A stretch of DNA of 64,000 bases, taken from NCBI RefSeq assembly GCF_013002715.1, contig NZ_JABENB010000001.1, positions 1,550,001 through 1,614,000 of the forward strand. Reading direction: 5' to 3'. Within the stretch, counting starts at the first letter, position 1. Each line of letters opens with the position of its first letter. This stretch comes from Flexivirga aerilata. GTDB taxonomy: Bacteria > Actinomycetota > Actinomycetes > Actinomycetales > Dermatophilaceae. The notes beneath the pieces are model-generated. The model was not told where the DNA came from and did no database searches. It saw only the letters and a program-made list of their open reading frames with translations. This document shows, in pieces, positions 25,324-34,414 of the stretch. A program made the translations under genes and the position numbers.

Positions 25324-25755
25324 GTGACCAGACGTGCCGTGGTCGGCGCAGCGATCGTCGACGACCTCCGCCGGCCGACCCGGCTGCTCGCCGCGCAGCG
25401 CGCCGAGCCATCGTCGCTCGCCGGTGGGTGGGAGCTGCCCGGTGGCAAGGTCGAACCCGGCGAAGGGCCGATCGACGCGCTGCACCGGGAGGTGCAGGAG
25501 GAGCTCGACGTGCGGGTGCGGCTCGGCGACCAGGTGCCCGGTCCACTCACCGCGGCCGGTGCCGCGTGGCCGCTCGGAGCGTCATACGCGATGCAGGTGT
25601 GGTGGGCCGAAATCATCGACGGCACACCGGAGTTCGGCCCCGAGCATCAGGCGATCCGCTGGCTCACGCCCGATGAGCTGTATGACGTGGCGTGGCTCAC
25701 CGACGACCTGCCGATCGTGCAACGGCTGGAGGCCGCGTTCCGGTGCACGGGATGA
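25324..25755 (+). CDS. Nudix hydrolase (MutT-like, 8-oxo-dGTP cleaner type)
   Basis: 143 residues starting at GTG 25324. The Nudix box GGKVEPGEGPIDALHREVQE then ELD is at residues 39-61, preceded by WELP, as in MutT. It would hydrolyse oxidised nucleoside triphosphates. It stands alone and ends 3 bases before the convergent response regulator. It is not closely similar to the Nudix protein of the sigK operon. Confidence 0.88.
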   Translation: MTRRAVVGAAIVDDLRRPTRLLAAQRAEPSSLAGGWELPGGKVEPGEGPIDALHREVQEELDVRVRLGDQVPGPLTAAGAAWPLGASYAMQVWWAEIIDGTPEFGPEHQAIRWLTPDELYDVAWLTDDLPIVQRLEAAFRCTG

Positions 25756-25758
25756 CGC

Positions 25759-26403
25759 TCAGGCGCTGAGGTAGGCGAGCACCGCCAGCACGCGGCGGTT
25801 GTCGTCGGCGGAGACCGGCAGGTCGAGCTTGGTGAAGATCGCGTTGGTGTGCTTGCTGATCGCCTTCTCGGTGACGAAGAGGGCAGCCGCGATCGCGGCG
25901 TTCGAGCGCCCCTCCGCCATGAGCCCGAGGACCTCGCGCTCGCGCTCGGTGAGCCGGTCGACCGGGCTGCCCTCGGTGCGGCGGGCCAGCAGGTTGCGCA
26001 CGACATCCGGGTCGAGCACGGTGCCTCCCCCGGCGACCTGGCGCACCGCGCTGACGAAGGCGCCGACGTCGGAGACGCGGTCCTTCAGCAGGTAACCGAC
26101 GCCGCCGTCGCCGTCCTCGAGCAGCTCTCGGGCATAAAGCTGTTCGACATATTGCGAGAGGACGACGACCGGCAGTCCGGGCCGCTCGCGACGCGCCTCG
26201 ATCGCCACGCGCAGGCCCTCGTCGGTCAGCGTCGGGGGCATGCGCACGTCGACGACCGCCACGTCGGGCCGCTCCTCACGCAGAGCGCGAGTCAGCGACG
26301 GCGCGTTGTCCACCGAGGCGACCACCTCGATCTGGTGGGCGCGCAGGATGCGCTCCAGCCCGTCGCGCAACAGCGCGTGATCCTCGCCGATCACCGCACG
26401 CAC
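25759..26403 (-). CDS. NarL/LuxR-type response regulator
   Basis: 214 residues. The receiver domain has IGEDHALLRDGLERIL, the phospho-acceptor Asp in DVAVVDVRMPP (near 51), and the Lys in GYLLKDRV. The C-terminal LuxR helix-turn-helix is LTEREREVLGLMAEGRSNAA near 150. It pairs with the adjacent sensor kinase; GTG 26403 lies 13 bases inside that gene's end. The MMPL exporter divergent from the kinase is a likely target. Confidence 0.9.
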   Translation of the reverse strand: MRAVIGEDHALLRDGLERILRAHQIEVVASVDNAPSLTRALREERPDVAVVDVRMPPTLTDEGLRVAIEARRERPGLPVVVLSQYVEQLYARELLEDGDGGVGYLLKDRVSDVGAFVSAVRQVAGGGTVLDPDVVRNLLARRTEGSPVDRLTEREREVLGLMAEGRSNAAIAAALFVTEKAISKHTNAIFTKLDLPVSADDNRRVLAVLAYLSA

Positions 26404-27620
26404 GGCACCTCCAGGTTGACGATGGTCGGGCCGCCGACCGGACTCGACACCGACATCGTGCCGTCGAAGACCGCCAGGCGCGAGGCGACGCCCCGCAGCC
26501 CGCTGCCCTCCGGCGCAGCACCGCCCACACCGTTGTCGCCGATCTCGATGTGCAGCAACCCGTTTCGCGGGTGCATGGTGACCCAGGCGGCGCTCGCGCG
26601 GGAGTGCTTGCCGATGTTGGCCAGGCACTCGGCGACGCTGAAATAGACCGCCGACTCCGTCGGCGCCGGCAGCGGGGGCGCCTCCAGCTGCAGCTCGAAG
26701 TCGACCGGCAGATCGACGGCGAGGGCCCGGATGGCGTCGACCACCCCTCGGTCGGCGAGCACCGGCGGGTGGATGCCTCGCACCACCGAGCGGATGTCCT
26801 GCAGCGCGTCCCCCGCGTTGTCGCGGGCCTCGAGCAGGAGCTGCCGGGCGCCCTCGGGGTCGCCGTCGACGAGCTCCGCGGCGAGGCCGAGGTTCATGCC
26901 GAGCGCGACCAGCCGGGCCTGCGCGCCGTCGTGCAGGTCACGCTCGATGCGGCGCAGCTCCGCCGCGGCGGCGTCCGCACCCCGGGCGCGCGAGATCGTC
27001 ACTTCGTCCACCCGGCGTTGCAGGCGGACCTGGCGGGAGGGGCCGAGCAGGTAGCTGTCGACGCCGAATCGCCAGCGTGCCAGGGGTTTTGCGGCATACC
27101 ACCAGAGAACGGAGCTGACCACGACGTTGACCGCGGTGAAGAGCAGCGCCTGGCCGGTGGTGTGGATGTGGAGCACCCCGAACGGCGTGCCGAAGACGTC
27201 CGGCATGCCGAGCCAGAGGAAGAACCACACGATCGACCAGAGCGGGTAGATCAGCAGGCTGAGGCTGAGCATCGACAGGAAGTGTCCGATGCTCACCGAG
27301 TAGAGCCCCCAGAGCAGGTCGCGCCACCGGGTCGGGTCGGTCGCCCAGCGCCGCACCCGCGCGACCGGGCGCAGCCCCTTGGCGTCGGCGTATTCCTGCA
27401 CGACCGGCTCCCGCAGCACCACACGCGCGAGTGCACGTTGGCCGCTCGCGACGAGTTGGAGGGCAGGGACGGTCGCGAGCAACAGCACGATCCCGATGCC
27501 GATCGGGGCGGCGACGATGCCGACGACCGTCAGCGCGCAGAAGAGGAGCGTCGGCACCGAGAGCAGGATCGACACCCAGTGCGCGAGCACGATCAGGGGG
27601 CGGCCGGCGATGTGGTTCAC
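26391..27620 (-). CDS. NarL-type sensor histidine kinase
   Basis: 409 residues from GTG 27620. The N-terminal half is a putative sensor domain with four to six membrane helices (for example VLAHWVSILLSVPTLLFCAL; LSMLSLSLLIYPLWSIVWFF). The dimerisation helix carries the phospho-His in RRIERDLHDGAQARLVALGM near 228, and the ATPase domain shows AVYFSVAECLANIGKHS and EIGDNGVGGA. It phosphorylates the downstream regulator. The signal is unknown; the divergent MMPL exporter suggests envelope or lipid stress. Confidence 0.9.
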   Translation of the reverse strand: MNHIAGRPLIVLAHWVSILLSVPTLLFCALTVVGIVAAPIGIGIVLLLATVPALQLVASGQRALARVVLREPVVQEYADAKGLRPVARVRRWATDPTRWRDLLWGLYSVSIGHFLSMLSLSLLIYPLWSIVWFFLWLGMPDVFGTPFGVLHIHTTGQALLFTAVNVVVSSVLWWYAAKPLARWRFGVDSYLLGPSRQVRLQRRVDEVTISRARGADAAAAELRRIERDLHDGAQARLVALGMNLGLAAELVDGDPEGARQLLLEARDNAGDALQDIRSVVRGIHPPVLADRGVVDAIRALAVDLPVDFELQLEAPPLPAPTESAVYFSVAECLANIGKHSRASAAWVTMHPRNGLLHIEIGDNGVGGAAPEGSGLRGVASRLAVFDGTMSVSSPVGGPTIVNLEVPCVR

Positions 27621-27672
27621 GCTGCCATCCTTCCCGACATCGTGCGCCGAGTCCGGCGGGCAAGGCCCACGT

Positions 27673-27698
27673 CGATGGTGGGGTTAAGCCCACCATCG
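27673..27698. promoter_or_regulatory. Inverted repeat between kinase and MMPL genes
   Basis: CGATGGTGGG (27673-27682) and CCCACCATCG (27689-27698) are perfect 10-base arms around GTTAAG, placed between the divergent kinase (start 27620) and MMPL gene (start 27801). It could be the operator of the response regulator or a hairpin in the MMPL leader. Confidence 0.45.
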
Positions 27699-27800
27699 AT
27701 CGGGGTGCTCACGACACTGACATCGCCAGTCGTCTGCCGAAGTCTGGTCGGTGCCGGCGGATCCGCCGGCGACCATCCGACCTCGAGGGAGGGACCAGGC

Positions 27801-29966
27801 GTGAAAAGGTCTGGTATCACACTGAATATCGCACGATGGAGCGTGCGGCACCCCTGGCGGTCGCTCGGGGTGTGGATGCTGCTCGTCGTGGCAGCCGTCG
27901 CCCTGGGCGCCGGCATCTCGATGAAAACGACCACCGACGCCGACTACCGCACCGGGCAGTCGGGCACCGCCGCCCGCTGGATCGACGAAGCCGGGCTGCG
28001 CGCGCCGGACAGCGAATACGTCGTCGTCACCGACGCCGCCGGCGGCCCGGTGACCGGCGCGGCCCGCTCGGCCGCCGACGCCCTGGGCGCGCGGCTCGCC
28101 CGCGACCCCCACGTGCGCGCGGTGGCGCCGCCGGTCGTCGCACCGGACCGCACGTCGGTCCTCGTCGCGGCAACCATGAAGCAGGTCGCCGACGACGCCA
28201 CACCGGACATCTCGGGTCTCGAGAAGGCCGTCACGCAGGCACAGGAACGCGCGCCGGGCCTGCGCTTCGTGCAGACCGGCGACACCTCGCTCAACACGGC
28301 GATCAACGACCGGGTCGCCGGCGACCTCGGTGCGGCCGAGACGATCAGCCTGCCGATCACGCTGGCGCTGATGCTGCTGGTCTTCGCCGCCCTCATCGCG
28401 GCCGGCATCCCGGTGCTCCTCGCGATCACCAGCGTCTTCGCCACGATGGGGCTGATGGGGCCGATCTCGCTGATCGTGCCGATGGAGCCCACGGTCACCA
28501 GCATGATCCTGCTGATCGGCATGGCGGTCGGCGTCGACTACTCGCTGTTCTACCTCAAGCGGGAGCGCCAGGAGCGCCAGCGCGGGCGCGGCACCATCGA
28601 CGCCGTCGAGATCGCGGCGGCCACCTCGGGTCACTCGATCGTGGTCTCCGGCTTCGCGGTCGCGGTGAGCATGGTCGGCCTGTATGTCGTCGGCGACGCC
28701 ACCTTCAACTCACTCGCCACCGGCGCGCTCCTCGTGGTCGTGATCGCGGTCTTCGGGTCGCTCACGGTGTTGCCGGCACTCCTCTCGCTGCTCGGTCACA
28801 CGGTCGATCGACCGCGAATCCCTTTGCTGTGGCGCGTTTCGGCCCGCATGCAGCCGGGCGCGATCAGCCGGAGGCTGCTCGGTCCGGCGATGCGCCGGCC
28901 GGTCGTCGCGCTGGTGGCCGGCGTTGTCGTGCTGGTGGGTCTCGCCGCCCCGGCGGTGGGCATGAAGCTGCAGACGAGCAGCCTCGAATCGCTGCCGCAG
29001 GACCTGCCCGCGGTCCAGGCGATGCAGCAGATCAGCAGGAGCTACCCGGGCGACGGGCCCACCGCAGAGGTCGTGCTGCGCGGCGACGACGCGGCCGCCT
29101 TGCGCCAGAGGGCCAAAGTCGTTGAGGGCAAGGCGGTTTCGACCGGTCACTGGAAGCGGGTCGCGGACGCGACACGGCAGTCCGCGGACGGCCGGACCCT
29201 CGTGCTCACCCTCGGCAGCACGGCGGCCGAGGGCTCCTTCGCCGCGGGTGACGCCGTGCAGCAGTTGCGGTCCGACGTGCTGCCCCGCGCCATACCTGAC
29301 CGGGAGTGGGCGGTCGGCGGCGGCGTGGCGAGCAGCTACGACCAGATGGAGCAGCAGTCCGCGGGCCTGCCGAGAGTGCTGGTCTTCGTGCTCGGGCTGA
29401 CGCTGGTGATGATGGCGGTGACCTTCCGCAGCGTGCTGATCGCGCTGCTCACCACCGCACTCAACCTGCTCTCGCTCGGTGCGGCCTTCGGCGTGATCAC
29501 GCTTGTCTTCCAACATGATTGGGCGCAGTCGCTGCTGCACTTCAACTCCACCGGGGGCATCATCTCGTGGATCCCCATCTTCCTCTTCGTGGTGCTGATG
29601 GGACTGTCGATGGACTACCACGTCTTCGTGCTGAGCAGGGTGCGTGAACATGTCAGGGCGGGCATCCCGCCTCGGCTCGCGGTCCGTCAGGGCGTGCAGG
29701 AGACTGCCGGGGTGGTGACCAGCGCCGCGGTGGTGATGATCTCCGTCTTCGCGCTCTTCGCCACGCTGTCGATGATCGAGATGAAGGAGATGGGCGTCGG
29801 CCTGTCCGTCGCGATCGCCCTGGATGCGACCGTGGTCCGGCTGATCGTGCTGCCGTCGGCGCTCGCGCTGCTCGGACGCACCGCCTGGTGGCCGGCCCGC
29901 TCGACGCCCACCGCGGAGCAGCACCAGGTGACGCCGGCGCCGCCCCCGCTGACGCCCACCCGCTGA
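27801..29966 (+). CDS. MMPL/RND-family exporter
   Basis: 721 residues with two repeats of one helix, an outer domain and five helices. Motifs are LLIGMAVGVDYSLFYLKRER near 235 and LFVVLMGLSMDYHVFVLSRV near 595 (Asp-Tyr pairs that carry protons), plus VRHPWRSLGVWMLLVVAA at the start. Such proteins export lipids or lipophilic molecules. GTG 27801 follows GAGGGAGGG by about 8 bases. A very long open frame reaching back to 26550 is antisense to the kinase and not real. The stop lies inside a 14-base tandem repeat. Confidence 0.9.
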   Translation: MKRSGITLNIARWSVRHPWRSLGVWMLLVVAAVALGAGISMKTTTDADYRTGQSGTAARWIDEAGLRAPDSEYVVVTDAAGGPVTGAARSAADALGARLARDPHVRAVAPPVVAPDRTSVLVAATMKQVADDATPDISGLEKAVTQAQERAPGLRFVQTGDTSLNTAINDRVAGDLGAAETISLPITLALMLLVFAALIAAGIPVLLAITSVFATMGLMGPISLIVPMEPTVTSMILLIGMAVGVDYSLFYLKRERQERQRGRGTIDAVEIAAATSGHSIVVSGFAVAVSMVGLYVVGDATFNSLATGALLVVVIAVFGSLTVLPALLSLLGHTVDRPRIPLLWRVSARMQPGAISRRLLGPAMRRPVVALVAGVVVLVGLAAPAVGMKLQTSSLESLPQDLPAVQAMQQISRSYPGDGPTAEVVLRGDDAAALRQRAKVVEGKAVSTGHWKRVADATRQSADGRTLVLTLGSTAAEGSFAAGDAVQQLRSDVLPRAIPDREWAVGGGVASSYDQMEQQSAGLPRVLVFVLGLTLVMMAVTFRSVLIALLTTALNLLSLGAAFGVITLVFQHDWAQSLLHFNSTGGIISWIPIFLFVVLMGLSMDYHVFVLSRVREHVRAGIPPRLAVRQGVQETAGVVTSAAVVMISVFALFATLSMIEMKEMGVGLSVAIALDATVVRLIVLPSALALLGRTAWWPARSTPTAEQHQVTPAPPPLTPTR

Positions 29967-29988
29967 CGCCCACCCGCTGACGCCCGCC
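29947..29988 (+). repeat. Three copies of a 14-base tandem repeat at the MMPL 3' end
   Basis: CGCTGACGCCCACC occurs at 29947, 29961 and, with one change, 29975. The stop codon TGA of the MMPL gene is part of the second copy, so copy number changes here could move the stop without harming the protein. Confidence 0.7.
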
Positions 29989-30006
29989 CGCCACCACCCC
30001 CACCTG

Positions 30007-30091
30007 ACCGAGAGGCCCACACACGGAACGAGGGGCACAAGAAATCAGCCAGACTTCTTGTGCCCCTCGGGGCGTAGGTGTGCCTCTCGGT
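30007..30091. terminator. Nested bidirectional terminator
   Basis: Inner arms CGAGGGGCACAAGAA (30029-30043) and TTCTTGTGCCCCTCG (30055-30069) pair over 15 bases; outer arms ACCGAGAGGC (30007-30016) and GCCTCTCGGT (30082-30091) pair over 10. It lies between the convergent MMPL and ABC transporter genes and should stop both transcripts. Confidence 0.75.
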
Positions 30092-30117
30092 GGGGTGCCC
30101 GCCGTACCGCCGGACGG

Positions 30118-31302
30118 TCAGACGCCGGGCGGTCGCGCGTCCGGGTAGGGATCGGCCCCGGGCGCCCCGTCCTCGATGACATCGGGACGGGGCTGGTCGG
30201 CGTCGGGGTCGACGGCGGTCGGTGCGACGCTGTGCGGCTGGAGTTCGCCCGAGGCGATCTGCTCGGCGAAGTGACAGGCCACCCGGTGGCTCGCCGGCAC
30301 GCCCTCGATGCGCACCTCGCGCAACTCGGGCCGGTCGGTGTCGCACCGGGTGTCCTGACGCCACGGGCACCGGGTGTGGAAGCGGCACCCGCTCGGCGGC
30401 GCCGCGGGGGAGGGGAGATCGCCCGCCAGGATGATGCGCTCGCGCCGGTCCTCGACCTGCGGGTCGGGGATCGGCACGGCCGACATCAGCGCCCGCGTGT
30501 AGGGGTGCAGCGGGATCGCGTAGAGGTCGTCCGCGTCGGCCTCCTCCACCAGTGCGCCGAGATACATCACGCCCACCCGGTCGCTGATGTGGCGTACGAC
30601 GGCCAGGTCGTGCGCGATCACCAGGTAGGTGAGACCGAACTGCTCCTGCACGTCCTCCAGCAGGTTGATCACCTGGGCCTGCACCGAGACGTCGAGTGCA
30701 CTCACCGGCTCGTCGGCGACGATCAGTTGCGGATCGACCGACAGCGCGCGGGCGATGCCGATGCGCTGCCGCTGGCCGCCGGAGAACTCGTGCGGATACT
30801 TCTTCAACGCCGCCTCGGGAAGGCCTACGGCAGCGAGCAGTTCGCGCAGGCGGGCGTGCGCGGCCGCCTTGTCCTTGGTCAGGCCGTGCGCCCGCATCCC
30901 CTCCAGCAGCAGGGCCTCCACGGTCTGCCGGGGGTCCAGGCTCGACAGCGGGTCCTGGAAGACCATCTGCATGTTGCGCCGTTGCTTGCGCAGGGTCTCG
31001 CCCTTAAGGCTGGACAGGTCGGTGCCGTCGAAGGTGACCGCGCCCGCAGTCGGCTCCTCGAGCCGCAGGAGAGCGCGTCCGAATGTCGACTTGCCGCAAC
31101 CGGATTCGCCGACCAGGCCGTAGGTCTCGCCGCGGTTGATCTGCAGCGACATGCCGTCGACGGCATAGACGTAACCGACCGTGCGGTCGAAGACCACACC
31201 GCGCTTGATCGGGAAGTGCACCTTGACGTCCTGCGCGTCGAGCAGCACGTCGGCGCGGTCTCCGGTGGTCTTCTTGTCGAGGATCGACGTCTGTTCACTC
31301 AT
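30118..31302 (-). CDS. Dipeptide/oligopeptide ABC transporter ATPase (OppF/DppF type)
   Basis: 394 residues. Walker A is [20 protein letters not shown] near 65, the Q-loop [15 protein letters not shown], the ABC signature [15 protein letters not shown] near 185 and Walker [15 protein letters not shown]-terminal oligopeptide-transporter domain has the Cys cluster [15 protein letters not shown]. It energises peptide uptake with the OppD partner, whose stop it overlaps (ATGA). The tail is Pro/Asp-rich ([19 protein letters not shown]). Confidence 0.93.
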   Translation of the reverse strand: MSEQTSILDKKTTGDRADVLLDAQDVKVHFPIKRGVVFDRTVGYVYAVDGMSLQINRGETYGLVGESGCGKSTFGRALLRLEEPTAGAVTFDGTDLSSLKGETLRKQRRNMQMVFQDPLSSLDPRQTVEALLLEGMRAHGLTKDKAAAHARLRELLAAVGLPEAALKKYPHEFSGGQRQRIGIARALSVDPQLIVADEPVSALDVSVQAQVINLLEDVQEQFGLTYLVIAHDLAVVRHISDRVGVMYLGALVEEADADDLYAIPLHPYTRALMSAVPIPDPQVEDRRERIILAGDLPSPAAPPSGCRFHTRCPWRQDTRCDTDRPELREVRIEGVPASHRVACHFAEQIASGELQPHSVAPTAVDPDADQPRPDVIEDGAPGADPYPDARPPGV

Positions 31303-32345
31303 GACTGGGGGTCCGTTCCGGGGAGGATCGGGTGATGGCAGCGCAGCGTGTGCCCGGGTGTGCCAGTCGGGTCCTGCTCGAGCACCGGTGACTGGTCGCG
31401 GCAGATCTCCGTCGCTTGCGTGCAGCGCGGCGCGAACGCGCAACCGGCGGTCCACGGGATGTTGTCCGCCACCGACCCGGGTATGGCGTGCAGCGCCCCC
31501 TCACGCGAACCGTCCAGCCGAGGGATCGACCCCAGCAGGCCGTGCGTGTAGGGATGCTCCGGGTGGGCGAAAATCTCGTGGCGAGAAGCACTTTCGACGA
31601 TGCGCCCGGCATACATGACGTTGACCTCGTCACACAGTCCGGCGACGACGCCGAGGTCGTGGGTGATCATGATCAGCGACGTGCCGGAGTCGACCACGAG
31701 CTCGCGCAGCACCTCCAGGATCTGCGCCTGGATGGTGACGTCCAGTGCTGTCGTCGGTTCGTCGGCGATGAGCAGCCGCGGCTTGCAGGCCAGCGCCATC
31801 GCGATCAGCGCGCGCTGCCGCATGCCGCCGGAGAGCTGGTGCGGATATTCCTTCAGCCGCCGGGCCGGGTCGGGGATGCCGACCCGGTCGAGCAGGATGC
31901 GCGACTCCTGCATCGCCTGAGCCTTCTTCAGCCCCTGGTGCCGTTGCATGACCTCGGCGACCTGCACGCCGATCGGCACGACGGGGTTCAGCGACGACAG
32001 CGGGTCCTGGAAGATCATCGCGATGTCCCGGCCGCGCCGGTCGCTCAGTTCGCGCTGGTCGAGGGTGAGCAGGTCGGTCCCGTCGAACGTCGCGGAGCCG
32101 GCGACCTTGTTGCCGCGCGCCGGCAGCAGACCCATGATCGCGAGCGAGGTGACCGACTTGCCACAGCCGGATTCGCCCACCAGGCCTATGGTTTGGCCCG
32201 GTTTGACGTCGAACGAGACACCATCGACCGCCCGGAACGTCGGCCGGCCCTTGCCGCCGAACTCGACGACCAGGTCGCGCACGGAGAGCAGGGAGTCACC
32301 CCCCACCTCCGGTTCGTATGCCGCAGCAGTCATCGCGCGGGTCAC
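31299..32345 (-). CDS. Dipeptide/oligopeptide ABC transporter ATPase (OppD/DppD type)
   Basis: 348 residues. Walker [22 protein letters not shown]-loop [14 protein letters not shown], signature [15 protein letters not shown] and Walker [13 protein letters not shown] are all present; the C-terminal peptide-transporter extension holds [15 protein letters not shown]. The GTG start at 32345 overlaps the permease stop as GTGA; an ATG four codons in (32333) is an alternative. It pairs with the OppF-type subunit. Confidence 0.93.
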   Translation of the reverse strand: MTRAMTAAAYEPEVGGDSLLSVRDLVVEFGGKGRPTFRAVDGVSFDVKPGQTIGLVGESGCGKSVTSLAIMGLLPARGNKVAGSATFDGTDLLTLDQRELSDRRGRDIAMIFQDPLSSLNPVVPIGVQVAEVMQRHQGLKKAQAMQESRILLDRVGIPDPARRLKEYPHQLSGGMRQRALIAMALACKPRLLIADEPTTALDVTIQAQILEVLRELVVDSGTSLIMITHDLGVVAGLCDEVNVMYAGRIVESASRHEIFAHPEHPYTHGLLGSIPRLDGSREGALHAIPGSVADNIPWTAGCAFAPRCTQATEICRDQSPVLEQDPTGTPGHTLRCHHPILPGTDPQS

Positions 32346-33325
32346 CTCCGGCTCTTGGGATCGAGGGCCTCACGCAGCGACTCACCCATCAGTGTGAAGC
32401 CGAACGCGACGACGACGATGCAGGCGGCCGGCCAGAAGGCCAGTCGCGGTGCGACGTCGAAGTAGTCCTGCGCCTTGCCGAGCATCTGGCCCCATTCCGG
32501 TGAGGAGTCGTCGGGGTTGCCGAGCCCGAGGAAGCTCAGCGCGGCGGCGTCGATGATCGACGTCGCCAGCACCAGGGTGGCCTGCACGAGCACCGGCCCC
32601 AGCGAGTTGGGCAGCATGTGCCGGAAGGTGATCGGCCCGCGCTTCACCCCGAGGGCGCGAGCCGCGAGCACGTGGTCGCTCGCCCGCTGGGCGAGCATCG
32701 AGCCGCGCAGCAGCCGGGCGAAGATCGGCACCTGCACGACGCTGATCGCGACGATCAGGGTCCACTGCGACGGCCGGCCGAAGAGAGTCGCGACCGAGAT
32801 CGCGAGCAGCAGCGACGGCAGCGAGAGCATCACGTCCACCAGTCGCATGACGACGGTGTCGACCCAGCCGCCGAACGCGCCCGCGAGCGTGCCGAGCACG
32901 ATGCCGCCGGCGAGGCCGGCGAGCGTCGCGCAGACGCCGACGATCAGCGTCTGGCGCGAGCCGAGGATCAGCCGGGACAGCAGGTCGCGCCCGGTCTGAC
33001 CGTCCGCCCCGAGCGGGAAGCCGTCCTGCCCGCCCGGCACCGGGTCGTCCGGGGTGACCTGGCTCAGCAGGTAGCCGGTGTGCCCGTTGTGCGGGGCGAG
33101 CAGCGGGGCGAAGATCGCGATCAGCACGAACAGCACGGTCACGGTGAGACCGATCAGGAAGACCGGGTTGCGCCGCAACCGGCGCCAGGCGCTCGCGATC
33201 AGGCTGACGCCGCCGGTGTCGGCGACCTTGCCGGCGTCCGGCACGTCGGCCGAGACGCCCGCGGCCTGCTGCGCGAGCGCGTCGATGCGGTCCTTCTTGC
33301 GTTGCATGGGGTTCATCGCGCTCAC
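32342..33325 (-). CDS. Dipeptide ABC transporter permease (DppC/OppC type)
   Basis: 327 residues. An extended cytoplasmic N-terminus leads to WRRLRRNPVFLIGLTVTVLF (TM1) and the inner-membrane transport domain with six helices. The EAA-like loop is VLAARALGVKRGPITFRHML near 238. GTG 33325 overlaps the DppB stop (GTGA); an ATG at 33316 is an alternative. It forms the translocation pore with the DppB-type subunit. Confidence 0.92.
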   Translation of the reverse strand: MSAMNPMQRKKDRIDALAQQAAGVSADVPDAGKVADTGGVSLIASAWRRLRRNPVFLIGLTVTVLFVLIAIFAPLLAPHNGHTGYLLSQVTPDDPVPGGQDGFPLGADGQTGRDLLSRLILGSRQTLIVGVCATLAGLAGGIVLGTLAGAFGGWVDTVVMRLVDVMLSLPSLLLAISVATLFGRPSQWTLIVAISVVQVPIFARLLRGSMLAQRASDHVLAARALGVKRGPITFRHMLPNSLGPVLVQATLVLATSIIDAAALSFLGLGNPDDSSPEWGQMLGKAQDYFDVAPRLAFWPAACIVVVAFGFTLMGESLREALDPKSRR

Positions 33326-34332
33326 CTCGTCCGAACGCGGGGGTCGATGACGGCATACGCAAGGTCGACCAGCAGGTTGACGATCACATATCCGAGGGCG
33401 GCCATGAGGATCAGCACTTGCAGCACCGGGTAGTCGCGGGTGGTGAACGCGGTGGCGAGGGCGTCACCGAGGCCGGGGAAGGCGAACACCGTCTCGGTGA
33501 GCACGGCGCCGGTGAGCAGGCCGCCGACCTGCAGGCCGATCGTGGTGACGACTGGGAGCATGGCGTTGCGCAGCACGTGGCGGCCGCGAATCACTCTGCG
33601 GGACAAGCCTTTTGCCTCTGCAGTGCGCACATAGTCCTCATTGAGCACGTCGAGCACGGACGCGCGGGTGATGCGGAAGATGATCGCGAACGGGATCGTC
33701 GCCAGCGCGATCGCGGGCAGGATGAGGTGCTTGATCGCATCCCACGAGGCGTCGAACTCGCGAGTCAGCAACCCGTCGAGCACGTAGAAGTTGGTCACCC
33801 GCGTCGCGTTGAGGTCGGGGCTCTGCCGGCCCGTCGGCGGCAGCAGGTGCCACTCGATCGAGAAGAAGTACTTCAGCACGAAACCGAGGAAGAAGACCGG
33901 CACGGCGACGCCGATCAGCGACAGCACCACCGACCCCGTGTCGAGCAGCCCGCCGTGCCGCTTGGCGGCGAAGTAGCCGAGGGGGATCGCGGTGGCCAGC
34001 GCGATGATGATCGCGAACACCGACAGCTCGACGGTCGCGGGAAGCCGCTGCCAGAAGAGGCTGAACGCGTCGGTGCCGGACTGCACCCCGGTCGAGGTGC
34101 CGAAGTTGCCGTGGATCGCGTTGTCCACGAAGCGCAGATATTGCACCGGGATCGGGTCGTCGAGGCCGAGCGTCTTGCGCATGGCGGCACGGTTCTCGGG
34201 GGTGGCCCGCTCGCCGAGCATCGCGTCGACGGGGCCGCCGGGCAGCGAGCGCAGCCAGGCGAAGAGGAGCAGCGACAGGACGAACAGGACCAGCACGGCC
34301 TGCAAGAGTCGCCGCAGGATGTAGCGCAGCAC
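33322..34332 (-). CDS. Dipeptide ABC transporter permease (DppB/OppB type)
   Basis: 336 residues starting MLRYILRRLLQAVLVLFVLS, the classic DppB entry. RPG-like LPGGPVDAMLGERATPEN follows, and the EAA-like loop is EDYVRTAEAKGLSRRVIRGR near 238. Six membrane helices are predicted. It lies 82 bases behind the binding-protein gene, with a hairpin in that gap that could lower expression of the permease relative to the binding protein. Confidence 0.92.
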   Translation of the reverse strand: MLRYILRRLLQAVLVLFVLSLLLFAWLRSLPGGPVDAMLGERATPENRAAMRKTLGLDDPIPVQYLRFVDNAIHGNFGTSTGVQSGTDAFSLFWQRLPATVELSVFAIIIALATAIPLGYFAAKRHGGLLDTGSVVLSLIGVAVPVFFLGFVLKYFFSIEWHLLPPTGRQSPDLNATRVTNFYVLDGLLTREFDASWDAIKHLILPAIALATIPFAIIFRITRASVLDVLNEDYVRTAEAKGLSRRVIRGRHVLRNAMLPVVTTIGLQVGGLLTGAVLTETVFAFPGLGDALATAFTTRDYPVLQVLILMAALGYVIVNLLVDLAYAVIDPRVRTR

Positions 34333-34366
34333 GAAGGGTGGCTCCTACCTGGAAGAGGACCGGCCG

Positions 34367-34395
34367 TCGGTGCCGCGGCGAGCGCCGCGACACCG
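34367..34395 (-). terminator. Attenuator-like hairpin between binding protein and permease genes
   Basis: Within the 82-base gap, GGTG-CGCGGC and GCCGCG-CACC (about 34369-34393) form an imperfect stem with a four-base loop. Partial termination or mRNA protection here is usual in binding-protein operons, where the binding protein is needed in excess. Confidence 0.45.
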
Positions 34396-34414
34396 GCGGG
34401 TGGCGGTCAGGCGA

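Noticed and set aside
26550-29966. A continuous open frame of 1138 codons spanning the sensor kinase and the MMPL gene
   Set aside because: Its first 417 codons are antisense to a well-supported kinase and have no domain; the MMPL protein begins at GTG 27801 with a ribosome site.
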